A stretch of 64,000 nt of DNA, from contig CM053325.1 in NCBI GenBank assembly GCA_028583605.1, forward strand, positions 37,809,435-37,873,434, given 5' to 3'. The notes under the pieces are model-generated. The model worked only from the letters and a program-made list of their open reading frames with translations, was not told where the DNA came from and searched no databases. The first letter of the stretch is position 1; each line of letters begins with the position of its first letter. This document shows positions 11,694-23,619 of the stretch, one piece after another. The DNA comes from Dastarcus helophoroides (taxonomy: Eukaryota; Arthropoda; Insecta; Coleoptera; Bothrideridae). Position numbers and translations under genes: made by a program.

Positions 11694-13137
11694 GTGGAAA
11701 AAAAATTTAATCAAGCATTACCAGTTCTTCAAATAAACGGACGCACAATAAATAATAAACAAGATGTCCCAAATGTTTTCGCAGAAGAATTCTATCAAGC
11801 TAGACGAACAGAAAACTATCTACCGGATTTTATAGCGATAAAGGAAGCAACTGAGCTATTGCCTTTGCAGTGTCCTAACCAAGGATTAAGTCCATCGGAA
11901 TATAATCACACTTTTTCAATTCAAGAGCTGACCCAAGCTTTAGGTAAATGTAAGAAATCTTCAGCTGGACCTGACCATGTGCCGTAAAATTTCTTAAAAA
12001 ACCTACCCAATAGCAAAAATAAAAACCTTTTAAAGCTATATAATTACATGTGGCAAAACCAAACATACCCTCAAAACTGGAGAAAAGCGATAGTCATACC
12101 TGCAGCTAAGACAGGAAAAGATCCTCTCTATCCGCAAAACTCTCGCCCTATATCACTCACCTGCTGCCTCAGCAAGGTATTTGAAAGAATGGTAAATGTA
12201 CGCTTGGTATGGTTTTTAGAAAAGAAGCAATTAATATCACCACATCAAATGAGATTTAGACGTCATCGTTCGACTACCGACAATATGGTGGCCTTCGAAA
12301 ATTACATCCAAAATGCCTTTTTCCACCGAAGCCATACAATCGCAGTATTATTCGATTTAGCAGAAAGCATTTGACTTAACTTGGAGATTTGGAATATTAC
12401 AAACACTCAATAACTGGGGGTTCGGAGGAAATATGATGTACTTTATAGAGCAGTTTTTAAAGGATCGGTACTTCAGAGTTAGGGTTCATAATTGCACTTC
12501 AAAAAAATATTCTCTTGAAAATGGTTTTCCTCAAGGTCCTACATTAAGCGTAACCCTTTTTGTTATCGCAGTAAATAAATTGATAGATGAAATCAACCCT
12601 AACATACGATACAGTCTTTATGTAGATGATTTGGCAATATACTACGCCAACTCATCAGTCCATGAGCTCGAACATAATCTCCAAGATGCTATAAATCAGA
12701 TCGCTAAAAATGCCAAGCGACTCGGTTTCCGTTTGTCAAAGGACAAAACAAAAGCAATACATTTTTGCCGTTTACGAAAGCCACATGATTGTCCCCCTCC
12801 CAAAATTGAAAATATAACAATACCTTATAACGCCACAATCAAATTTTTAGGAATGAAGTTTGACGAGAAGCTTCGATGGCAAGAACACACAAACCAGCTA
12901 CTAATTAAGTGGAAAAAAGTAATCAATATGTTAAGATATTTGGCTGGGTACACTTGGGGCGCAGACAAGACCACAGTTCTCAGGATATATAAGACTCTTA
13001 TCTTACCGAAAATAGACTACGGTTGCATTGTATATGGATCAGCATCACCTACAACCTACAACTCTAAAACGATTAGACCTAATCCAAAGCACCGCATTAT
13101 GAATAGCCATTGGAGCTTTCCGCACAGGTCCGGTTGA
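11694..13137 (+). pseudogene. Reverse transcriptase domain of the non-LTR element, broken
   Basis: The linker and fingers end with KSSAGPDHVP (about 11960-11985), the usual 'GPDxIP' motif. Next come NSRPISLTCCLSKVFERM, the RPISL block, and the block normally read as AFDxVW, here damaged (LFDLAESI then a shift near 12372). After the shift there is GFPQGPTLSVTLFVIAVN and the catalytic YVDD (12619-12630), then the thumb region with FLGMKFDEKLRW. The polymerase motifs are present in order, but in three separate frames, with stops at about 11987 and 12374. Confidence 0.85.
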
Positions 13138-14313
13138 GGCTATACTTTGTGAATCAGGTGTAACACCGCTGCATATAAGAAAAAGCCGTTTGCTTCTTAC
13201 GGAGTTAAATTATTAACGCTTGAAGCACATCCAAACTCAAAAGACTTTCTACCAGATTCGGACATTGTAGCAAATTTTAAATCTCGACCGATGAACAGCA
13301 GGCCTGTTGCGGCACGTTTTAATGAATCGATACATATTGCACGTTTACAACTTCCACCTGTCATATCACTAGCAACATATGAAATACCTCCTATAGAGAA
13401 TCTCCTTACCTTGCATTCGAACTGACTGCATAAAATATAAGAAATTCACAGTATCAAATGATATCTTTAAGTCTCTATTTTTTAATCTATTAGCTGAATT
13501 CAAAGAAGCGATATTTATATATTCTGACGGATCTAAAACAGACGAAGGTGTTGGTAGCGTAATTTATCTTAATAATAACAGTCACAATTGGGCGTTACCA
13601 TCATGTGCCAGTATTTTTACCGCTGAGCTGTATGATATATGGCAGGCTCTACTCGTTATTGTTATGTCGTCTGACGCCTTATCATTTGTACAGCCTCATA
13701 TAGTTACCTAATAGCGATACAAGACCCCTACACAGAAAATTCCATGGTTTATAAAATTCTGTGCCTCATATAAGAAATAGATGAAAGTGGAAAACATGTG
13801 TCATTTACCTGGGTACCTTCACACCTAGGAATTCATGAAAACGAAGCTGCTGATCGCACTGCAAAATGTGGTGCTAGAGGAGATGTTATTGACAACATTT
13901 CAGTCACCATAAATGATATAAAGGTCCTTGTAGGAAAGTCAGTGAATCAACTATGGCAAGAGGATTGGGAACGCACAACCTCTCAGTTATTTTAAATTAA
14001 AGAAAATGTCTCGCCACTACAACTTCCTGCAGGTTTTTCAAGACATGAGGAAATACAGATAACATGCCTAAGAATTGGACATACACACCTCACATCTTCG
14101 TACTTAACTAATAACACACAAAGACCTATATGCTCCAATTGCCAAGAACATCTAACCATACGCCATATAATCATTAACTGCACGCTACATGAAAACAAAA
14201 GGCACCTAATAAATATCCCCCCAACGCTACGACGATGTCTCAAAAACGATAAACCCACCCTAGAAAGAACTTTGCGGTTTATAAGAGAAATAAACTTACC
14301 AATGAAATTGTAA
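13138..14313 (+). pseudogene. RNase H and C-terminal CCHC-like region of the non-LTR element, broken
   Basis: IYSDGSKTDEGVGS (about 13515-13557) is the first catalytic Asp motif of RNase H, followed by TAELYDIWQAL with the catalytic Glu. FTWVPSHLGIHENEAADR (13804-13857) holds the last motif. A C-terminal segment with CSNCQEHLTIRHIIINC (about 14130-14180) matches the CxxC..H..C tail common after RNase H in these elements. The reading ends at a TAA, 14311-14313. Frame changes occur near 13140, 13425, 13710 and 13995. Confidence 0.8.
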
Positions 14314-14369
14314 TGAAAATTTATCAACGGCTAATAGCCACGCGAAATTAAAAAAAAAAATAGAGAAAA

Positions 14370-14535
14370 CTTTGAAACTTTGAAGATCTTTCAAAAGATC
14401 TGGAGATATCTCAAGAGATTTGAATATCTCCGAAGAAATTTTGAGAGCCCTTCACAGATCTTGATCCTAAAAAATGTAAAGTGTCCTCAGGAGAAGTGGA
14501 GAGCTCTCAAAAGCATGGACATGATATTAGCTCTT
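14370..14535. repeat. Degenerate 'ATCTCTCAAGAGATT'-type short repeats (right part)
   Basis: AGATCTTTCAAAAGATCTGG, ATATCTCAAGAGATTTG and GGAGAGCTCTCAAAAG resemble the array at 10155-10310, across the retrotransposon relic. Arrays of the same flavour at 19.2-20.1, 23.6-24.6 and 24.9-25.2 kb suggest a separate dispersed degenerate repeat. Confidence 0.45.
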
Positions 14536-14589
14536 TAACTGGGGTGGCAAGACGTACCGGCAGCCCGGGTGAGATGGAATTGAGAAATT

Positions 14590-15790
14590 TAAAAAAAACT
14601 TCAATTACATTTTTAGTTTCTTAAGATTTTTCAGCTATTTTCGCAAGCAAAATAACTGCAACCGTGACTGTTCTCCATGAAAGCTAGAGAAGCTATCCTT
14701 GCCAAGCCATTTTTTGTGGAATATAATCTTTATGGAAACTTCGATTGTTCTTTCAAAATCCAAATATTATCTGGAAATTTCAGGTTTTCTAGAAATTATC
14801 CCTTCAAATGTCAACATATACGTTTTTTTAAATTTTTTAAATGTGTTTCCCAAATTTTATGGCAAATTTCATAATTTCTGATTTTTTAAATCAAAAATTT
14901 AACTGTTTTCTCAACATTTTGTTGAAATTTCGATATTTCTAAGTTGTTTCAAAGTTGAAATTTCAAACAAAAAGCAGAATATTCCAATAATTTAAAGTCA
15001 AAATTTTGAAACGAAGTTCGTTATTTTAAAAGTAAACTTGAAATAATGACTTGTTGTCACATATTTTCTGAAAATTTTGACTACTTTAATCTAGAAATTA
15101 GGCGTTTATTTACATTTTTATTATAAAATGTCTAAATCAATTGGAAATTTCAACTTTTTTGTCGAAACTTTAAATTTACACTCAAATCTTCGTCCCTTTT
15201 CTTAATATTTTTTATTAAAACCCGATTTATTTATGCTTTTTTATAAACTTTTTAGCTATGCAACTGAAAATTGTTGACTATTTCCCTAAAATTGCAGTTT
15301 TAACATAAAAGTTTTGATTCTTTCTCTTAAATTTTGCCTTTGATAGTCTTTTATAGAAAATTTAAATTCACGGTAGAAATCAAGTTTCAATTTTAGTCTA
15401 AAAATTTAGAACTTATAACCTCGTATGTCATTAAGTCAAATTTCATAAGAAAGATATAAGAATTGCAAATTTAAATTACAAAACTCCAGAAAAAAGCAAC
15501 CTGTTCGAAAAAAGATAAATTATATTAACAAAATTATTCTCAAAAATCCTGCTTTCTTCTCTTGGAAAATTTTAAGTTTTGGGCGAAATTTTAACAAAAA
15601 ATCACATTTAAGTCAATATTTCTAAATTGCAGGAAAAACGTTCAGTCTTTCTTGCGACTTATTAAATAAATGCTTTGATTCTTTCTCAAATTTTATCTTT
15701 GATAGTCTTTTGTAGAAATTTCGAATTTACAGTTGAAATCAAGTTTCAATTTTAGTCTAAAAATTTAGAACTTTTTATAAAAATATCTAT
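14590..15790. repeat. Low-complexity block with an internal tandem duplication
   Basis: A+T-rich with loose TTTTGAC-type composition. Within it, about 15310-15415 recurs at about 15670-15775. Both contain TTGATTCTTTCTC, TTTGATAGTCTTTT and AATTTTAGTCTAAAAATTTA in the same order, so this is a diverged direct duplication of about 360 bp offset. Confidence 0.6.
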
Positions 15791-16064
15791 ATACCTACCT
15801 GTTAGATCTAACCTTAAAACGGAAGTTAACAATGGTGATTTATTCGATGGAGGCTCGTCGAATTGTTTGCATAAAAACGTCGTTGCCATATCTAATTAAC
15901 TACAGGAAAAGTGAGATAAAAAATAAATTTTTGATATTTATTCGCTAATTATTAATATTATACGCTTCAAAGTTATATTCCCAAGTATCTAAAATGTTTT
16001 ATATGTTATTTTCCATCGTTTCATGAGTAAAATCTGAACGGCACTTTTGTAAAATACAATACAA

Positions 16065-17850
16065 ACCACCTCAAATATCTAGAAAACAAAAACGTTATGT
16101 GCAAATACCGAAACTGGTCAATTTTGATTGTAAGGGGGACACTTAATTAGTGTAGTTTTATACCTGCTGGTATGCCCCCTTGGCCGGGGCAGCAGCCCCC
16201 TCAAAAATCTTACATTGAACAGGAGGTTAAAAAGTTTATTGTATGAAAGGACTCATTTTGAAAACGTCACTTTTGTGATAAAATTTGCAAGATAGAAATG
16301 TGAATCTTTTTTTGTTGCTATCAAGTATTTTGGGCACGTTCGGTTAAAAATGGAGTACTCAGTTGCTTAAAGAGAGATTATTTTTATTTATGATTCCAAA
16401 GCAAATGTGCTAGAGCCAAGGCAAGAGTTTTTATTGATAGAAATCCAGGTAAGCATTTGAGTCACAAATAACGTTATAGAGCCTAGAACAAAAATTCACA
16501 GACACAATTCGGTAATAAATAAGAAAAGGCATGGTAACAGAGTGGTAAATGAAATGACTCAAATTAAGGTAATAGACTGCTGAAGCTGCTAGGCTTTCAT
16601 ATTCATCAGTTCATAAAGTGACGAAAGTTCCATCCTTATAAAATGAAAATTGTCCAAGAACTTGGTGAAGATGATTACGACCGACGAATAGAGTTTTGTG
16701 AGACTATATCGAATTTACTCCCTGCAAACCAAAACTTTGTAAAAAATATTTGTTTCAGTGATTAATGCAGTTTTACTTTACATGTACGTTTCTCGAGCGA
16801 TAAGAACCCCCATTTTGTCAGGGAAGATCATACTCAAACTCCCCAAAAACTAAATGGAATGGTTGGGCAGAGTTTCTTGACGATGCTGTCATTGGTCTCA
16901 TATTTATAAATGACACACTAACTGGTGACATTTGCTTTAATATGTTAGAAAACATCATAGATCATTTAATAACCGTCGAAATAGAGAATCAGCAAGATTT
17001 AGAAGGAAATCAAATGTTGGACGAAATTGAGTTCTTTTTCCAATAAGATGGAGCTTTACCACATTATGCCTCAAACATTCGTAATTGGCTTAACAACCGA
17101 TTGCCCAACCATTGGATTGGTAGACGTGGTGCAATTGAGTGGCCAGCATAATCACCAGACTTGACAAGTTTACATTTTTTCTTTGGGGCCATTTAAAGTC
17201 AATAATATACAAAACACAACCGACTAATTTAGAGGACTTACAACAATTGTTGATGGATGCAGACGAATTAAGCGAAAATCATGTCAAAAAGTGAGACAAA
17301 AATTTGAAAACCGGATCTACTACTGCCTGGAACAAAACAGTGCTCATTTCGACCATCTCTTATAAAATTCAACTATTTTAAACGATATGATTTGTATTTT
17401 TAACGACATAATTTTTTTTTCATCATTTAATGTGTTTTTTTACGTATTAACGGTTAACTGATTACATGAAATTAAACTCGAAACAGTGGTTCAAACATTA
17501 GTTTCATCAAAACATCTATCTCTTTGATAGTTGACATTCCCAAGCGTTGATTTTACTAGCAATAGGCGCTTAACACCAATGTTGAGCAGGAAAAACATGA
17601 ACGTGGATTGTGTTGCAAAACAAGTGGTTTTCTCAAAAACTAATCATAGAAATAAAAAATTACTATATACATGACCAAAAAAAAGTTAAATGAACCTTTC
17701 AAACAATAAATTTTTTAACCCCCTGTTCCCCGGCGAAGGGGGTGCACCTGAAGGTCTCAACCTACACTAATTATGTGTCCCCCTCACAGCTCAAATTGAC
17801 CGGTTTCGGCAATATGCACATAATGCTTTTATTTTCTATATAGATAGGGT
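16065..17850 (+). mobile_element. Dead mariner-family transposon with long imperfect TIRs
   Basis: The two ends form imperfect inverted repeats. Left has GTTATGTGCAAATACCGAAA, CTGGTCAATTTTGA and AGGGGGACAC.TAATTAGTG. The same strings occur on the opposite strand at 17700-17830. The TIRs reach at least 16090 and 17840, with weaker similarity outward. A decayed transposase lies between them. No clear TA duplication could be fixed by eye because the outer ends are diverged. Confidence 0.75.
16350..17365 (+). pseudogene. mariner transposase, heavily degenerate
   Basis: Starting at ATG 16350, MEYSVA leads into a decayed N-terminal helix-turn-helix. Further on are KMKIVQELGEDDYDRRIEF (about 16645), NFVKNICFSD followed by a stop, HTQTPQKLNG, the block around IFINDTLTGD, FFQ-stop-DGALPHYA with the second catalytic Asp, NHWIGRRGAIEWPA, and SPDLTSLHFFF. 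In the last motif the third acidic residue position reads H. The region ends HFDHLL then TAA at 17363-17365. Many stops and small indels make it non-functional. It would have catalysed cut-and-paste of the surrounding TIR element. Confidence 0.85.
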
Positions 17851-17869
17851 AGTAAAGAATCCAAAAATT

Positions 17870-19210
17870 ATTAAGAAACATATAGTTCCTATTAAATAAA
17901 ATAGAATTTTTTTGAACAAAACAAAAACAATAAAGATCATAAAATTTCCGTTTTCTTGTAGAATAAATGTAAAATCTGATTACGCCAATATAGTCTCCAT
18001 AATATTCCATTACTTCAACCCAAATTTCATTTTTTTTCTTTAAATAATAAAAAAGATACAAAAAGTCAAAAGAACCCTCCTTTCTAAATTTTTTTATTTT
18101 TTGAAAATTTAAAATATCTCTAAAACTATCAAAGGTAGCAGTAAACATATATATACATAAACTCACCTTATTTTTTTAGGTAAAATCCAAATACAATATA
18201 AAATATGGAGATTGCTATTTAAAATAAGAAAATGTAGGTCTCCTTCCGATATAACCGGAAGTGGGAAGAAGTTGAAAATATTTTTAGAAGATAGTTAAGC
18301 CCCGATTAGCGCCATCGATCAAATCAGTTTGTCTTTATAATAAGTGGTATTCCATATAAAGGCAACCTCCCAACTAAAAAAAAACACCCGATATAAAATT
18401 CCAATTTTTTCTCAGCATTAGGACACTATTTTTTTTTAATTTATAAAAAAAAGCATTCCAAGATGTTTTGGCTTTTAAATCTGAAAAAAATACATTTACT
18501 CTTTTTTTTACGATCAGCTTCCTTATGTATATCAGGCCCCATATACTACTGAATTGCTAACATTCTAACATTCTCTAGTTGCCCTAAAAGATTCCTCGTT
18601 ATTTATTTTACCTAACAGCTCTGATGCGGTAAATGTGCTACCCCTTGTCACTCTCGAATTGCGCAACTAAAAAGAAATTTGGGCAGACCAAAGAAAAACA
18701 AGTGAACGTCTTGACAAAATGACATAAATAATGAAACATACGGCTGAATCACTAATTGCAGAGAACACACATTAACACTGAAAATGAGTGATCATCAAAG
18801 AGATATATAAAAGAAAATTTCGATTGTCCAAATTATCAAATCTTCGTAACACTGAAAGATTTGAAACCATAAACGGCCGATAGATAACCCGTAGATGTTT
18901 TATTACACTTTTTTTCATTTGTATGTCATAGTTCTTATGAGCGTTATAACCATTTCCGTTGCTTTCTTCTGATATAAAATCTTAAAATCTCTAGAAATAA
19001 TATAGATAAAACACGAGCAAATGAATCTCTGACTAAATCGCCTAAAAATTTTTATTAAGTTTTATCTATGAATGAATTTTATTTACTGACATGTATTCTA
19101 ACTAGTGAAGTTCAACTAGTTGATTACAAACTAATTTTGATCGTTAATCATTCTCAATGTCTCACGGAAATTTCCTACAGCCTTGATTAAATGAAACATT
19201 TGAAAAGATT
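17870..19210. other. No recognisable feature
   Basis: A 131-codon minus-strand ORF (17771-18166) overlaps the mariner right end and is rich in F, Y, I and K, as expected of A+T-rich non-coding DNA. Nothing else is supported here. Confidence 0.4.
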
Positions 19211-20160
19211 GGGCAACAACAAGTCGATGGTTTAAACTTCTAGAGATTTTTAGGGCTCTTTCATGCCTTTACACTTTTCTAAATCTCCATATCTTTCGAA
19301 TGATTTTAAGGAAGAAACGGATGGCAAAAAGCTCGTATAGCGTTCTCCAAATTTCACCAAATATTCCAAATTCCATGCCTCCAAATTTCTAAATATCTTT
19401 AAAGAATTCCATAATTCCGGGGAGATTTGCACTAGCTAACCGACTAGGCTTGTATATCTTGCTCTAAATACATTTAACGCTTTTTTCAAATTCCGCGAAC
19501 GATTCCAAATTGTTAAACTCCAGATGGTAAAGAGATTTCTGTGACTCTTTCATTGCTTCTTTCTCTTCTAAATCTGTAGATCTCTTGAGGGATTTGTAGG
19601 ATGAGGAAAAGCTAATACAGCGTTCTCCAAGTTATGCACAAGATTCCAAACTTCAAATTCTGTGCCGTTAAACTTCCAAATTTCTTTAGACGGTTCCGGA
19701 TTTCCGGGGAGATTTGCTCTAGCTAGCTGACGAAAAGGCTTTTAAATCTTGTTCTGAATACATTGAACGCTTTCTTCAAAGTCCACAGAAGATTCCAAAT
19801 GGAAAAATTATAGATGGTCTGAATTTCTGAAACACTTCTGGTACTCTTTCATCGCTTCGTTCTCTGCTAAATATCCATAGCCCTTGAGAGATTTCTAAAA
19901 AGAAACAGGTAGCAAAAATCTCATATAAATTTCTCCAAACGCAGAAGATTTCAAATTCAATAATTTCATCCTTCAAATTGCCAAATCTATTTAAAGTATT
20001 CGAGAGATAGGCTTCAAAGGGTTTTGGTTATTCCTTTAGATCTTCCGAAAAAGCGCCAGAACCCTTGAAAGATTTTAAAGAACTGGATCAAGAAAAAACT
20101 CATACACTTTCCTCAGAATTTCTGAGAAGTCAGAAAATCAATTTTCATTGTCTAATTGTT
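19210..20160. repeat. Degenerate repeat array, 'TTCCAAATT...GAGATTTGC' type
   Basis: About 250-bp-spaced related segments recur, for example GGGGAGATTTGC(A/T)CTAGCTA at about 19420 and 19707, and GCGTTCTCCAA at about 19340 and 19620. They indicate at least two to three diverged direct copies. Confidence 0.55.
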
Positions 20161-20749
20161 ACCTAAACAGGGTGAGTTATTAGTACAGTACAGCTCTGTA
20201 GCTCCCTACAATTATTTTGATAACAAAAATCTTTTTAGTATAAAAGTAGATTTCCACGAGGCGCATATTTTAAAATTATTGGTTACTATATAGGATGAAT
20301 ATATACACGGTGGGGCACTAAAGTTACCTCTTTTTAAATAAATTACCCTATATATTTTTACATATTTGACTGCTGTACAAAATGTCGATTAATACGATAT
20401 CAAACAATAGAGGTTTGGGTTTAATAATTTTTGAGATATACTGGGTTGGGCAAAAGTCCCGGAACAGCCCGATTACAGCCGAACGGGACCTCGTATCAAC
20501 TTCGGGTTTTCGACACTGTATTCAGCGAAATTTTTAGAACTTATTGATGTGTATTTCAGGACCGTGACGTCATTACGGTCGGAGATGTGACATAAGTGTC
20601 ATTTTTTTTTAATGAAACACCCGGTATATTTTTCTATATTTGTATACTTTAAAGAGTCCCAAATTCAACGATGTAACGCTTGTATGAATTCTGTTGTGTA
20701 ATGTGGTCTCAATAAGGAAAAATTACAATCGTAATTAACAGAGAATTAA

Positions 20750-21498
20750 TTATTTTATTAAATGTTCAAATTGGAATCCTTCCACTGCCTGCCAACATGC
20801 TAGCCTGTTCACAAATTCCCGCTGAACATTCTGGAGGGACTGAGGTGTAATATTATCAGCAACCGCTAGAATTCTTTCTTGAAGCTCTTGTACCGTGGCA
20901 GGTTTTGTGCGATATACCGCAGACTTCAAATGACCCCAGAAAAAGAAATCAAGAGGGGTTAGGTCAGGTGACCTAGCTGGCCATTCGATATGACCCCTGC
21001 TATCTATCCATCTTCGGGGAAAGACATTGTCCAAAAAATCTCTTACAATTCTGGCTTAGTGTAGCGGAGCTCCGTCTTGCTGCAAGTACACGTCATTTGC
21101 GATCACCTGAGGATTTTCGCGGTTGGAAATATCTGAATTACAGCGGGTATAACTCTTTCGCGTAATAAAGTTAAATAGGTATCACCAGTTAAATAATCAT
21201 TTAGAAAAAACGGCTCTATTACATGTGCTCCAATTATACCCGCCCAGACATTTACTTTTTGTGGATGTTGTGTGTGCATTTCTTTCATCCAATGTGGATT
21301 ATCAACAGACCAATATCGACAATTGTGACGATTGACAAATCCATTTAAACAAAATGCCACTGTCGACTTGAAAATCGGGTGTCGCTCAGGAAAGGTATCG
21401 TTGAAGAAGTCAGTTGCTTCCTGAAGGAATCGACGCCTCTCTCCGAATCCAATCATCATGAGTAAAGTTATCTGTTCAGTGTCGTTCAGTTGAGCCAT
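20750..21498 (-). pseudogene. Tc1/mariner transposase, internally deleted and stopped
   Basis: Minus strand from ATG at 21498. MAQLNDTEQITLLMMIGFGE begins the N-terminal helix-turn-helix, then the sequence jumps within one codon from HPIFKSTVA to FCLNGFVNRHNCRYW. This indicates an in-frame internal deletion that removed the linker and the first catalytic Asp. QKVNVWAGIIG follows. YLQQDGAPLH (about 21065-21095) holds the second Asp and is followed by a TAA, then by PARSPDLTPLDFFFWGHLKS with the third acidic position. It ends FEHLIK. The protein cannot be active: the stop lies between the catalytic residues and the first one is gone. Confidence 0.9.
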
Positions 21499-21766
21499 TT
21501 TAAAGACACGTTTTTAGAGTCACAAATTAGTATTACAAAAGTAATGTCACAGTGAAGTTTATACCACGACTTACTTAGATAAACTAGTGAAACAATGAGA
21601 ACAACTTAACTATGACCTGTGTTTTTATTAAACGACTACAAAACAACTTTTTTACGTGGGTCTTGCTTTTGTAAAAAAAAATAGTAAAAAAAAAGTGTCT
21701 TTTTTGGATACAGCTGGTTTATATTCAGCACGATTTCTTCTTTCGACAAGTATCTTTCATCGGGTA

Positions 21767-21815
21767 AACTTTCCCCATGTCAGATGGATGGGTAGAAGGG
21801 GTCATATCCAGTTTT
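21767..21815 (+). pseudogene. Short transposase fragment in opposite orientation
   Basis: Inside the right arm, the plus strand encodes FPHVRWMGRRGHIQFS. This resembles the transposase block read on the minus strand at about 20985-21025 (FPRRWIDSRGHIEW). The short inverted copy has apparently been pulled into the right arm next to the TIR. Confidence 0.65.
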
Positions 21816-23153
21816 CTGTTAATTACGATAGTAATTTCTAATTTTTCCATATTGAGACCACATTACATAACAGAATCCATACAAACATTACATCGTTGAA
21901 TTCGAGACTCCTTAAAGTATACAAATATAGAAAAATACACCGGGTGTTTCATTAAAAAAAATTGACACTTATGTGACACCTCCGACCGTAATGACGTCAC
22001 TGTTCTAAAATACATGTCAAGAAGTTCTAAAAATTTCGCTGAATACAGTGTTGAAAACCCGAAGTTGATACGAGGTCCCGTTTGGCTGTAATCGAGCCGT
22101 TCCGGGACTTTTACCCAACCCGGTATAGAAAAATCATGAAATTTGAGCCCAATTTTGAAACTCGTTTGAAAGATCAGAAACGATCAAATCAGTTTATTTT
22201 TTGTACAAATAGTTACAGTAAATCCTTTTCTTGAAAATTAATGTAAATTTATTTAAATAGTATTTGATATTATGCAGGGTGCCTAGCAAACGCAAAACTA
22301 CATTTTTCTCAAAAAATTCCAATATATTACTTTTTATTTTTGTTAAGCAATAACTAAGCTTTGATTTAATGTCAAAATTTGTGAGTCTAACTCTTATAGT
22401 TTGAGACTTTGTAACGATACGCCTTACAAAGTGTATTGAAGTGGAAGGCGGTCTTTTTGAGCATTTACTTTAAAATTTTCTTTTATTTCTGTTATTGATT
22501 GTTATTTGTTGTCTTTACTGTTGTTACCTCGCATAGTAATTTAAAAAAATAAATTCATTTCACAACAAACAAATTCATTGAATGTTTAAAATGCAAATAA
22601 CTCAAAAACTGATAGAGTTACATGAAATAAAAAAACGTACCTTTTTTATTCAAAATTGAACTGCCTTTTAGATTTTCTAGTCATTTTAGCCATAACTCAT
22701 TAGGCAAAAAAGATATATTGTAATTTACTTAAATAACAGGGTGTAACTAAAGCCCTGTATAAATAGTGCAAAATTCAGCATTAAACTCGTAATTCTCATA
22801 CCAAAAAACATAAAATTGCCAATTTTCCAGACGATCCTGCTTAAAATCACAAAATTATTAAAAAGATTCAAATCAACTTTGAACACCCTGTACCTCGTAA
22901 ACCTGCAACATTTGTATAAGGCATGTTAAGCCCAATCACCATATTTTGGTGTGTAGTATCTCCAGTTCAGAGTTTGCCAATTTTTTATGAATCACCCTGT
23001 ATACTAATATTCGCTTCATGCATAATCGACTGCATCCGAACGCGCATGGGCATACACATCGTTCGTAATCATACACATCGTTCGTAGTGTCACAATTCCT
23101 TATCTATCAACGTTGGCTATTTTTAACAGAGATGAGTGGCCTAAAGGCCCAGC

Positions 23154-23507
23154 TCAACCATTCATAAGGTTGTTTCCAGCCTTATGGATGGCTAAGATTT
23201 TACATGCATTAAACATAGAATTCTTATTTACTACTCTTAACAGTTTAATATTATTATATATCCTATGATCTAATTCAAAAGCATGTCGAATCACACTGGA
23301 CTTCTCAGTTTTTCCGTAGCTCAAATAAGCCAAATGCTCATTCAATCGGATTTTAAGAGATCGTCTAATCTGCCCGACGTACTTTGGAGGACAACTATTA
23401 CCGTTTTTAGACACTTTAGTTATTAGGAATAAAAATATGGTTCCGACTTTTTGCTTAAGCGATATTGTAGTGAGATGTTTTTGTGACGACGTAAACCTAA
23501 ACACCAA
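23154..23507 (-). pseudogene. Penelope-like element fragment, GIY-YIG endonuclease domain
   Basis: The minus-strand translation contains CPPKYVGQIRRSLKIRLNEH, corresponding to the 'YIGQTGRSLKTRxxEH' block of the GIY-YIG domain at the C-terminus of Penelope-like retroelements. Next come GKTEKSSVIRHAFELDH and IKLLRVVNKNSMFNACKILA, matching the usual downstream order. The Arg and the EH pair of the domain are kept. No reverse transcriptase is seen upstream, so it is a 3' fragment. Confidence 0.75.
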
Positions 23508-23619
23508 GATCGTATATCCGAAAGGCCTACTTATTGTGAAATATCTCGTTATTGTACCTTACGCAAAGTCGTGGGGGTCAGTTAGTTTTCAGTAAGTCCT
23601 CCCTGTATCTATTTATTTA

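Larger units (their letters stand above)
10639..14360 (+). mobile_element. Degenerate non-LTR retrotransposon (I/Jockey-like, EN-RT-RNaseH)
   Basis: In order it holds AP-endonuclease, reverse transcriptase, RNase H and a C-terminal CxxC..H..C segment, then a short 3' region ending in an A run (about 14349-14360). The presence of RNase H and the order of domains point to the I-clade side of the Jockey superfamily; this is an inference from family layout. I found no ORF1 (gag-like) protein upstream, so the copy is probably 5'-truncated. At least eight frame breaks or stops make it dead. It sits within a field of degenerate short repeats. Confidence 0.85.
20441..22123 (-). mobile_element. Tc1/mariner transposon with about 300-bp TIRs and TA duplication
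   Basis: Ends are CTGGGTTGGGCAAAAGTCCC and, on the other strand, CCGGGTTGGGTAAAAGTCCC. Inverted arms extend to about 20745 and 21813. TA flanks each side (20439-20440 and 22124-22125). Removing the element and one TA restores a sequence that differs by a single base from the uninterrupted repeat near 41685, which fixes the boundaries. It carries a defective transposase on the minus strand. Confidence 0.9.
20165..22990. mobile_element. Repeat/foldback family member interrupted by a Tc1/mariner
   Basis: Starts near ACAGGGTGAGTTATTAGTAC and ends near ATGAATCACCCTGTATA, giving short inverted ends. From 20165 to 20440, and again from 22124 to about 22420, it matches 41408-41960 closely (TAGCTCC.TACAATTATTTT, GATATCAAACAATAG, AGTATTTGATATTAT). 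Its distal part differs from the second copy. A 1683-bp transposon is inserted at 20441-22123. Confidence 0.7.

Noticed and set aside
17771..18166. 131-codon minus-strand ORF, one of the longest in the window
   Set aside because: Composition is dominated by F, Y, I, N and K. It overlaps the right end of the mariner relic and shows no motif.
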